Shown here piece by piece: positions 7,547 through 12,916 of a stretch of 12,916 nucleotides of DNA. This DNA is from Eubacteriales Family XIII. Incertae Sedis bacterium. GTDB taxonomy: Bacteria; Bacillota_A; Clostridia; Peptostreptococcales; Anaerovoracaceae. A program made the position numbers and the translations under genes. Every line of letters begins with the position of its first letter. Within the stretch, counting starts at the first letter, position 1. Location of the stretch: the NCBI GenBank assembly GCA_031278145.1, contig JAITLA010000250.1, forward strand, positions 1 through 12,916, read 5' to 3'. Under the pieces are notes generated by a model that saw nothing but the letters and a program-made list of their open reading frames with translations, was not told the origin of the DNA and ran no database searches.

Positions 7547-8884
7547 TCAGCGCGCGGCGACCGCCGCGCCGAGCAAATCCTCCGTGAACGTAAGCCCTCC
7601 CGCGAAGCCGGTGTAGCCTCTGTTCACGGCAACGCGGTTCGCAATCGGAAAGCTGACGCTCAAATGCGGCGCGCCGAGCCTTTCCGCGAGCGCGCGTTCA
7701 AAAGAGCTGCCTATCACAAAGCCGGGCGTGAAGGAATCCGCGTACATGTCCAATTCCTTCTTCGGAAAGATCTCGCTGACATATCGGCCGGCCTCGCTCG
7801 CGTTCGTATCGAAAACGATCTTGGGCGCAAGCCCCCATTGCCGATCCAGGAGCTTTTCGGACACCGCCTCTTCCTGCTCGGGCGTCAGCACATCGGTGAG
7901 CTGCACCAGATCGGGGATCCATCCCAGATCGTCCAGCAGGAAGCGCGTTGCGGCAACCGCGTAGTTGACATCCGCGACGATCACCGCGCGCCGCTGCAGA
8001 TCCGTGTCGTGATAGCAGTCCGTCAAGGGCTCGAGGTATCGGTAATACCGCCTGTTTTGCTCCTCGATGATCGCCTCCGCATCGACGTCGAGCGCGAGCG
8101 CCCCGGCCGTTTCTCTGAGAAGCTTCGCGGTGGCCGTCGGCCCGATTGGAAACGAGGAAACGATATACGGCGTGCCGTGTTCCTTCTCGTAGGCCTTCGC
8201 CGTTTCGATGCCGTAGACGTCCGACACGACGATGTTCAGCGCGGCGGCGGATGAATTCCTGAGGCCGTTCAAATCGTCGTCCAACGTGAAATACGTGTTC
8301 GCGTCGAGGCCGAGAAGCGCGAGGCTCTCCCGAATGCCCGTCAGATTGCCGCGCCAGAATCCGTCCATGTAAGGAACGACGCCCAGCACGTTTACGGAGG
8401 TCTTTTTCCTCCTCGCGCCCTTCCTGACAAACTGCCGCACGAGCTCGGACATAACGATGTCGTAGCCGACATAGGCATTGCCTTTGAAGCCGCCGGTCTG
8501 CGCGTAGGTCACGCTCCGGCGCGCGCTTGCGAAGCCGCCGACGACGGCTTTCACGTCGTCCCCGATGATTTCCGTCACGCAGCCCGAAATAACCACGTAC
8601 AGGCGTCCCTTCATGATGGCAAGCGTGTTTTTTATCTGCTCCGCAAGGCGTTCCGTTCCGCCGAAGACGATTTCCGACTCTCCGACATTGGAGCTCGGCG
8701 TCATCAGGCCGCCGCAATATCCGCCGACCTGCAGGGCGGAACCCCCGTTCTGTCCCCAAGCGATGCCGCCCGCGCAACCCGCGGCCGCGTGGAGGATCGG
8801 AATCGTTTCGGGCAGCGCCTCAAGCGTGGACAGCGCGCCGCCCAAAGCGCAGAAGCACCTGGGTCTTTCGACAAAGCCGCTCAT
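7547..8884 (-). CDS. NifK-like beta subunit of nitrogenase-like protein (K1)
   Basis: A 445-residue beta-type subunit of the nitrogenase superfamily. The three P-cluster-type cysteines are C12 (RPRCFCALGG; C10 is adjacent), C37 (HAAAGCAGG) and C102 (SGCVTEIIGDD). GESEIVFGG (68-76) and the C-terminal GYTGFAGGLTFTEDLL are also family hallmarks. Like K2 it lacks the long N-terminal extension of classical NifK. The ATG overlaps the D1 stop by four bases (ATGA), so D1 and K1 are translationally coupled and should form the heterotetramer. An additional cysteine, C57, sits in the GGYCGGLM segment between the first two ligand regions and the third. Which reaction the pair carries out is unknown; the complete ligand set supports an Fe-S cluster at the alpha/beta interface that relays electrons from the NifH-like protein. 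Confidence 0.9.
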   Translation of the reverse strand: MSGFVERPRCFCALGGALSTLEALPETIPILHAAAGCAGGIAWGQNGGSALQVGGYCGGLMTPSSNVGESEIVFGGTERLAEQIKNTLAIMKGRLYVVISGCVTEIIGDDVKAVVGGFASARRSVTYAQTGGFKGNAYVGYDIVMSELVRQFVRKGARRKKTSVNVLGVVPYMDGFWRGNLTGIRESLALLGLDANTYFTLDDDLNGLRNSSAAALNIVVSDVYGIETAKAYEKEHGTPYIVSSFPIGPTATAKLLRETAGALALDVDAEAIIEEQNRRYYRYLEPLTDCYHDTDLQRRAVIVADVNYAVAATRFLLDDLGWIPDLVQLTDVLTPEQEEAVSEKLLDRQWGLAPKIVFDTNASEAGRYVSEIFPKKELDMYADSFTPGFVIGSSFERALAERLGAPHLSVSFPIANRVAVNRGYTGFAGGLTFTEDLLGAAVAAR

Positions 8885-10392
8885 ACGCGCGCATCCTCCT
8901 TGATGTATTTGAACGGGCTTTCCCCGTACCAGCTCCCGCGATACGGCAGCCGCGCGTATCTGCTGAGATTCCTGTTGAACGCGGGGTTTTTCAGCTGCCG
9001 GTAAAGCCTGCGCGCCATTTCAAACGCGCCCTTGTAGCCGATGTAGCTCAAACCCGTATTGTAGATCACGTGGGACGGTATGCCCAGCTTTGCCGCTGTG
9101 GAATTGTCGTTCCAATGCCCAAGGTGGAGATCGGGTTTCAAGCGCCTCAAGAGATTGGCTTCCTCAAAGGGCTGTACGTTGGCGACGTTGAAGACGAAGT
9201 CGCCGAGGATGCTTTTGAGTTTTTCGTATTCCGGGATCGCAAACTCGTCGTGGTGGAAAGCGCGGATTGCGATGATCTCGAAGCCGAGCTCGTGCAGCAG
9301 AGCGCCCGTCGCGAGGGCGCGGAATTCCCCGGCGCTTATGAATGCCTTCTTGCCTTTGAAGAAGGCGCGATACGGCGCGAGGGCCGCCTCAAGGCGCGCG
9401 CGTTCCCGCTCGATGATCCTGTCGGCTATGGCTTCCTCCCCGAAAAACGCCGCAACCTCGCGGATCCACGCGTCCGTGTTGTCCATACCGATGGGCATGT
9501 GGCGCAGTATGTAGGGGATCCCGAATTCATCCTTCAGATACTTGGCGAAATAGTCATCGTGCGTCGGGCACACGCTGATGCTCAGCGCGGCGTATTTCAC
9601 CTTGTACATCCGTTCCGAGTCGGAAAAGACCGGAAAGATATTGACGTTCAAATCGAGCGCGTTCAGAAGACGGGTGAGCTCCAGCTCGTCTACGCGCCCC
9701 ATGGACGATACGTTCAGGAGGTTCACCGTTCTGCTTTTTTCCAGCCGGAATTTGGCGTCCTCGAGTTCATCCTCCAAGAGCGCTTGCGGCGCAAGGGGAT
9801 CGTTCAAAAGCCGCGCGGCGAGCCCGTGGTACACGGCGTCGTAAGCGGTTGCCCAGATCTTGGTTTTGAAGCCCTCGCAGTGGACGGATATGAGCTCGGC
9901 CGCCACATCGGCGCGAAGCTCGCTTATCACGTTGTCCGCGTCGTCGCCTATGATCCCGGGTACGCAGACCGTGACGACGGTGATCGTCCGAGGGCGGTAC
10001 AATTTGTCCGCCTCCAGTATGGCCTCGCGCAATTTCGGCTCGCCGCCGTTGATCACATCCGCTTCGTTCAGCGCGGTCGAAACCCACATCGCATCCTTTG
10101 TCCTGCCAAAGCGCGCCTGCCCGCCCGAGCGGGAATTGGCGTTTTGGGAAAGCAGGCACACCCCGCACCCGACCGCGCCGTGCAGCAGGATTAGGTTGTC
10201 CGGTATGTTCGCAATCATCGCGAGCCCGGGAAGCAACAGGCAGATCGAGCCCTGCGAGAAGCCCCTTCGGCCGTCGTCCAAGCAGCCGCAGCCGGCGCGT
10301 TCCGCGATGCCGCAGAGCGTTCCGCCATAGGTAATGCAGGTGTTGAGGCGGTCCTCCCGCTTCGGCGCCTGTTTTTCTTTCAGATAATTCAT
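8881..10392 (-). CDS. NifD-like alpha subunit of nitrogenase-like protein (D1)
   Basis: A 503-residue alpha-type subunit of the nitrogenase superfamily. P-cluster-type ligands are C51 (SQGSICLLLPG), C76 (HGAVGCGV) and C143 (TVCVPGIIGDD). C275 lies 16 residues before the glycine of EFGIPY and aligns with the cofactor cysteine 275 of Azotobacter NifD. In the HCEGF region (171-175) the equivalents of Gln191 and His195 are W180 and Y184. H441 in GIPSHVIYNTG lies close to where NifD His442 ligates the cofactor, but the local alignment needs a shift of about three residues. The N-terminus is rich in cysteine (C19, C27, C35, C37). AAGGAG lies six bases before the ATG. The gene is 36 nt after cysK and overlaps K1. 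It is the better candidate for the catalytic alpha subunit, but not for N2 reduction. Confidence 0.9.
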   Translation of the reverse strand: MNYLKEKQAPKREDRLNTCITYGGTLCGIAERAGCGCLDDGRRGFSQGSICLLLPGLAMIANIPDNLILLHGAVGCGVCLLSQNANSRSGGQARFGRTKDAMWVSTALNEADVINGGEPKLREAILEADKLYRPRTITVVTVCVPGIIGDDADNVISELRADVAAELISVHCEGFKTKIWATAYDAVYHGLAARLLNDPLAPQALLEDELEDAKFRLEKSRTVNLLNVSSMGRVDELELTRLLNALDLNVNIFPVFSDSERMYKVKYAALSISVCPTHDDYFAKYLKDEFGIPYILRHMPIGMDNTDAWIREVAAFFGEEAIADRIIERERARLEAALAPYRAFFKGKKAFISAGEFRALATGALLHELGFEIIAIRAFHHDEFAIPEYEKLKSILGDFVFNVANVQPFEEANLLRRLKPDLHLGHWNDNSTAAKLGIPSHVIYNTGLSYIGYKGAFEMARRLYRQLKNPAFNRNLSRYARLPYRGSWYGESPFKYIKEDARV

Positions 10393-10428
10393 ACGCTCTC
10401 CTTCGAAACGCTCCGCGTGTGACGAAGA

Positions 10429-11370
10429 CTATTCCACGATCCGATCAAACAGCGGCGTGGAGAGATAGCGCTCGCCCGTGTCGGGCAGTAGCACGACGAC
10501 GTTTTGCCCCTTGTGCTCCGTTCTCTTTGCAATCTGCGTGGCCGCGAACGCCGCGGCGCCGGAGGAAATCCCGACGAGCAGGCCCTCTTTTTGCGCGAGC
10601 AGCTGCGATGTGACGAAGGCTTCATCCGCGCGAACCTTGTATACTTCATCCACGATTGCCCCGTCGAACACGCCGGGGATGAAGCCCGCGCCTATGCCCT
10701 GCAGCTTGTGCGGCCCGGGTGCGCCGCCCGAGAGGACGGGCGAATCCAGAGGCTCCACGGCCACGATTTTGACCTTGGGCTTGTAGGCCTTCAGACGCCG
10801 TCCCACCCCCGTGATCGTACCGCCGGTACCGACGCCGCCCACGAAGACATCCACGCCGCCGGCGGTGTCGCGCCACAGCTCCTCGGCGGTCGTTTCCTCG
10901 TGGATCCGCGGGTTTGCCGGGTTTTCAAACTGCTGCGGTATAAAGGAATCCGGCAGCCTTGCGGCAAGCTCTTCGGCCTTGCGCACGGCGCCCTTCATCC
11001 CGTCCGCGCCGGCCGTGAGCACCAGCTCCGCGCCGAGGGCGGTGAGCAGGCGCCGGCGCTCGACGCTCATGGTGTCGGGCATGGTCAGTATGATCCGATA
11101 GCCCTTCGAGGCCGCCACAAACGCAAGCCCCACACCCGTATTGCCGCTTGTCGGTTCGATCAGGACCGTGTCGCGCGTGATCTCGCCTTTTTTCTCGGCG
11201 CCCTCGATCATGGCAAGCGCAATGCGATCCTTCACGCTGCCCAAGGGGTTGAAATACTCGAGCTTTGCGATGAGCCGCGCCCGGATTCCAAGCGCCGCGC
11301 CATAGGCGCCGAGCTCCAGCAGCGGGGTTTCCCCGATCAGATCCGTAAGTCTTTTCGCGATTTTTTCCAT
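10429..11370 (-). CDS. cysK: Cysteine synthase (O-acetylserine sulfhydrylase)
   Basis: A 313-residue PLP enzyme that makes cysteine from O-acetylserine and sulfide. The PLP lysine is K47 in NPLGSVKDR, the substrate loop is TSGNTG (74-79), the phosphate cup is GTGGTITG (181-188), and the C-terminal SSGAA (269-273) holds the serine that contacts the pyridine nitrogen. [18 protein letters not shown] (215-232) is typical of CysK rather than cystathionine beta-synthase. Length is normal and all key residues are present. It lies 36 nt before D1, in the same transcript, and behind an intrinsic terminator in its own leader. Its place between the Fe protein and D1 suggests that it captures sulfide, or possibly a thiol, produced by the reductase. 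The enzyme family is certain; the thiol acceptor role in this operon is inferred. Confidence 0.95.
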   Translation of the reverse strand: MEKIAKRLTDLIGETPLLELGAYGAALGIRARLIAKLEYFNPLGSVKDRIALAMIEGAEKKGEITRDTVLIEPTSGNTGVGLAFVAASKGYRIILTMPDTMSVERRRLLTALGAELVLTAGADGMKGAVRKAEELAARLPDSFIPQQFENPANPRIHEETTAEELWRDTAGGVDVFVGGVGTGGTITGVGRRLKAYKPKVKIVAVEPLDSPVLSGGAPGPHKLQGIGAGFIPGVFDGAIVDEVYKVRADEAFVTSQLLAQKEGLLVGISSGAAAFAATQIAKRTEHKGQNVVVLLPDTGERYLSTPLFDRIVE

Positions 11371-11414
11371 CTCGCTCTTTCCTTAAAAACGCGTCTTCGA
11401 CTTGAAGCCTCAAA

Positions 11415-11465
11415 CAAAACAAAAAAGGCAACGCCGAATCGCATGCGAAATGCGACGGTCTTGCC
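11415..11465 (-). terminator. Intrinsic terminator or attenuator upstream of cysK
   Basis: On the minus strand GGCAA (461-465 on the plus strand as TTGCC) pairs with TTGCC (11427-11431), CCG (11456-11458) with CGG (11434-11436), and TCGCAT (11450-11455) with ATGCGA (11439-11444), closing a 5-nt loop. A run of six T follows, then a further T-rich stretch to about 11411. The inner part also contains the 10-bp palindrome TCGCATGCGA (11439-11448), which could form a competing hairpin. It ends about 45 nt before the cysK start, so it either ends nifH-only transcripts or attenuates entry into the rest of the operon. Confidence 0.8.
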
Positions 11466-11486
11466 TCCGGTTGTCCGGTCAACAAG

Positions 11487-11511
11487 GATATTCGCCAAGC
11501 AATCGAATATC
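11487..11511 (-). promoter_or_regulatory. Perfect 8-bp inverted repeat in the cysK leader
   Basis: GATATTCG (11487-11494) and CGAATATC (11504-11511) form a perfect inverted repeat with a 9-nt spacer. It lies 21 nt before the terminator in the direction of transcription. It may be a repressor-binding site or the first hairpin of a leader RNA. No T-box core (TGGNACCGCG-type) or SAM-riboswitch core is visible near it. The repeat is certain; the role is inferred. Confidence 0.55.
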
Positions 11512-11528
11512 GTATATTTTACCATTCC

Positions 11529-11538
11529 ATCATATCAC
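11529..11538 (-). promoter_or_regulatory. Possible extended -10 promoter for cysK and downstream genes
   Basis: The minus strand reads GTGATATGAT, an extended -10 (TGn followed by TATGAT) for the housekeeping sigma factor. The expected -35 region has no good match. If used, transcription would start near 11522, just before the inverted repeat and terminator, giving a leader of about 150 nt before cysK. Weakly supported. Confidence 0.3.
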
Positions 11539-11566
11539 GGCGCATCCTGTGAGAATCGCTCCGTTT

Positions 11567-11616
11567 GGCAACGGGGCGCCCGCCGCGAAATGTCCGCGCG
11601 GGCGGGGCGTTTTGCC
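11567..11616 (-). other. GC-rich stem-loop directly after the NifH-like gene
   Basis: Starting one base after the nifH-like stop codon, CGCCCGC (11577-11583) can pair with GCGGGCG (11598-11604), with an outer GGCAA/TTGCC pairing (11567-11571 with 11612-11616). No T-tract follows, so termination is unlikely. Such stems after nifH-type genes can protect an upstream mRNA segment from 3' decay, which would raise Fe protein relative to D/K. That role is inferred. Confidence 0.5.
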
Positions 11617-11617
11617 G

Positions 11618-12496
11618 TCAGATATGCTCCGCCGCCGTTCGCACCTCGCCGCTTTCGATTGCCAGGATCTGATCCGCCCACTCCGCGGCCCAGTCCCTGA
11701 GCTGCTGCGCGTCCAGAGGCGCGGGCGTCGTGGATTCCGTGTGCTCGGCCACCCGCTTTGCCAGTTCCCGATACACCTTGGCCTGATCGGAATGCGGCGC
11801 GCCCTCGATGGTCGTCTTCCCGGACAATTCCGACTGCGTTACGGTGATGGAACGGGGCACGTATTGCATGACCCGCGTCTTGGTCCGCGCCACGAAGTCG
11901 TCTATGATGGAGCGCTGGTACTCCGATGTGACCGAATTCGCAATCACGCCACCGAGCAAGGCCCCTCCGGAGTTTGAGTATTTCTGAATGCCCTTGAAGA
12001 GGTTGTTCGCGGCGTAGATCGCCATAAAATCCGATGAAGAAACGGTAAAGACGTGCTTGGCGATGCCCTCCCGAATCGGCACGGCGAAGCCGCCGCACAC
12101 GACATCGCCCAGGACGTCGTAAATCACGTAGTCCAAATCCAGTTCCTCGAAGACGTTCTGCTGCTTCAGCAGTTGGACCGCCGTGATGATGCCCCGGCCC
12201 GCGCAGCCCACGCCGGGCGCGGGTCCACCCGCCTCCACGCAGTAGATTCCGTTGTATCCTTCGAAGATCGCCTCGTGCGCATCCACCTTGCCCTTGTCCC
12301 GGAGCAACTCCAATACGGTGGGGATGTAGCTGCCGTCCCGAAGCGTGTTCGTGGAATCCGCCTTCGGATCGCAGCCGAACTGCATTACCTTATATCCCAT
12401 ATCGGACAATGCGGCGCTGAGATTCGACGTGGTTGTGGATTTCCCGATGCCGCCCTTTCCGTAGATTGCGATCTGCTTGATTTCTTTTCCGGCCAT
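11618..12496 (-). CDS. NifH-like Fe protein (nitrogenase reductase-like ATPase)
   Basis: A 292-residue Fe protein that would bind ATP, carry a [4Fe-4S] cluster at the dimer interface and pass electrons to a D/K partner. The P-loop is GKGGIGKST (13-21), GCDPKADST follows at 41-49, the cluster cysteines are C98 in GVGCAGRGI and C134 in [11 protein letters not shown], and R101 is the position ADP-ribosylated in classical Nif[14 protein letters not shown] (161-173) and QYVPRSITV also match the family. The C-terminus carries a polar tail of about 15 residues after the last helix. AAGGAGG lies four bases before the ATG. It is the only Fe protein here, so it presumably serves both D/K pairs and NifB-co maturation. 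Sequence similarity to true NifH is high, so it alone cannot tell which reaction is supported. Confidence 0.93.
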   Translation of the reverse strand: MAGKEIKQIAIYGKGGIGKSTTTSNLSAALSDMGYKVMQFGCDPKADSTNTLRDGSYIPTVLELLRDKGKVDAHEAIFEGYNGIYCVEAGGPAPGVGCAGRGIITAVQLLKQQNVFEELDLDYVIYDVLGDVVCGGFAVPIREGIAKHVFTVSSSDFMAIYAANNLFKGIQKYSNSGGALLGGVIANSVTSEYQRSIIDDFVARTKTRVMQYVPRSITVTQSELSGKTTIEGAPHSDQAKVYRELAKRVAEHTESTTPAPLDAQQLRDWAAEWADQILAIESGEVRTAAEHI

Positions 12497-12625
12497 ATTC
12501 CCTCCTTGCTTGCGCTGCCCTTCTCCCTCTTCGCGACCCTTCCCGGCGGCGCGTCCGCGTGACGCTCCGATTCGGGCAAACCGGATTCACGATCAAAACG
12601 GAGAAGGCCTCCCGGCCCGATGCCA

Positions 12626-12659
12626 ATAATATATTAAACATATATGCAATACTTATTAT
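12626..12659 (-). promoter_or_regulatory. Imperfect dyad at the presumed transcription start (candidate operator)
   Basis: ATAATA (12626-12631), CATATATG (12639-12646) and TATTAT (12654-12659) share one symmetry centre at 12642.5, with 7-nt spacers on each side. The dyad covers roughly +1 to +35 relative to the promoter at 12667-12696, where a repressor would block transcription. The regulator is not in the window. The symmetry is seen directly; the operator role is inferred. Confidence 0.45.
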
Positions 12660-12666
12660 GTTACTG

Positions 12667-12696
12667 ATTCTACCACGGCGCGGCCATTGCTGTCAA
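12667..12696 (-). promoter_or_regulatory. Sigma-A-type promoter of the nitrogenase-like operon
   Basis: On the minus strand TTGACA (12691-12696, perfect -35) is followed after 18 nt by TAGAAT (12667-12672, 5 of 6 with TATAAT), with TGG directly before it, an extended -10. Start of transcription is expected near 12660, leaving a leader of about 164 nt before the NifH-like gene. No -24/-12 sigma-54 element is apparent, so NifA-type control is unlikely. The leader also has a small GCGTC/GACGC hairpin around 12551-12565. Confidence 0.75.
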
Positions 12697-12742
12697 GCAC
12701 TTTTTTGTTGGGGTTTTTTGGTGTGATATCGGCCGCTTACGA

Positions 12743-12916
12743 TCAGAGCTCCCGCAGACGGCCCGCCTCCATGACGAAGCGCCTGTTCGCAAAGGACACG
12801 CGATCCCTCTCGTGCGTAACCATCACAATCGCCGTTCCGGCTCGATGGATTTCCGCAAAGAAGGCCAGAATCGAGGCGGCCGTATCGGGGTCGAGATCGC
12901 CGGTCGGCTCGTCCGC
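12743..12916 (-). CDS. ABC transporter ATPase, C-terminal fragment, FtsE/LolD/MacB type (cut by window edge)
   Basis: The last 57 residues of an ABC ATPase, running off the right edge. The reading opens with ADEPTGDLDPDTA, that is the end of Walker B and the D-loop in the form typical of the FtsE, LolD and MacB group, then GTAIVMVTHERD with the H-loop histidine, and ends at a TGA with EAGRLREL. It is on the same strand as the operon but ends about 47 nt before the -35 of the operon promoter. No hairpin terminator is visible after its stop, so read-through is possible. It is not of the SsuB type and probably belongs to a different, unrelated transporter or division module. The fragment is too short for a finer name. 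Confidence 0.85.
   Translation of the reverse strand, partial: ADEPTGDLDPDTAASILAFFAEIHRAGTAIVMVTHERDRVSFANRRFVMEAGRLREL

Noticed and set aside
3874..10392. Protochlorophyllide reductase (Bch/Chl) or Ni-sirohydrochlorin reductive cyclase (CfbCD)
   Set aside because: Those systems do not need NifB or a NifB-derived cofactor and lie among tetrapyrrole genes. Here both alpha subunits keep the cofactor cysteine, and NifB and NifX proteins are present.
11371..11617. Cysteine T-box or SAM riboswitch upstream of cysK
   Set aside because: I looked for the T-box antiterminator core and the conserved SAM-I core and found neither. Only the terminator and inverted repeats are visible.
556..12496. A standard nitrogen-fixing nif cluster
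   Set aside because: The catalytic Gln191 and His195 positions are Trp and Tyr/Phe in both alpha subunits, no nifV or molybdate transport gene is present, and cysK plus a sulfonate-type importer are built in. N2 reduction cannot be excluded without a tree, but is not the best reading.
12390..12641. Small minus-strand frame of 83 codons overlapping the leader and the start of the NifH-like gene
   Set aside because: It overlaps the NifH-like gene in another frame, is arginine-rich from shadow coding, and has no clear ribosome binding site.
1..12916. CRISPR array, insertion sequence, tRNA or rRNA
   Set aside because: No regularly spaced repeats, transposase, terminal inverted repeats or RNA gene sequences were recognised in the window.

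Overview
The window is one long minus-strand gene cluster for a nitrogenase-like enzyme system, read from about position 12,660 down to about 100. The DNA is GC-rich within genes. The genes have strong AGGAGG-type ribosome binding sites and short or overlapping junctions, and the cluster starts from a housekeeping-type promoter (TTGACA, 18 nt, TAGAAT). The substrate-binding protein has a typical Gram-positive lipoprotein leader. Together these suggest an anaerobic, fairly GC-rich member of the Bacillota (Clostridia). That placement is inferred from style, not from a marker gene.

Layout in transcription order: the C-terminal end of an unrelated FtsE/LolD-type ABC ATPase (12743-12916, cut by the window edge); an intergenic region with promoter and a dyad at the likely start site; a NifH-like Fe protein (11618-12496); an intergenic region with a GC-rich stem-loop, a second dyad and an intrinsic terminator; cysK (10429-11370); a first NifD/NifK-like pair, here D1/K1 (8881-10392 and 7547-8884); an SsuB-like ABC ATPase (6693-7523); a second NifD/NifK-like pair, D2/K2 (5182-6654 and 3874-5181); a small NifX-domain protein (3418-3837); an SsuA-like lipoprotein (2245-3351) and SsuC-like permease (1469-2248); a short radical-SAM NifB (556-1425); and a second NifX-domain protein (156-533). 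The last 155 bases hold a stem-loop and an AT-rich direct repeat.

How it probably works: NifB, with the NifX-domain proteins as carriers, would build a NifB-co-type iron-sulfur cluster. One D/K pair could be the scaffold, as NifEN is, and the other the reductase, with NifH supplying ATP-driven electrons. Both pairs keep all six P-cluster-type cysteines and both D subunits keep the cofactor cysteine. Both D subunits replace the nitrogenase residues Gln191 and His195 (Azotobacter numbering) with Trp and Tyr/Phe, and no nifV or molybdate transport gene is present. Dinitrogen reduction therefore looks unlikely. A cysteine synthase and an alkanesulfonate/taurine-family importer inside the operon point to sulfur scavenging, most simply reductive C-S bond cleavage of an imported organosulfur compound, by analogy with methylthio-alkane reductase (MarBHDK). 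The substrate is not determined by the sequence. The two-pair architecture, with transporter genes interleaved, is the most interesting feature of the window.
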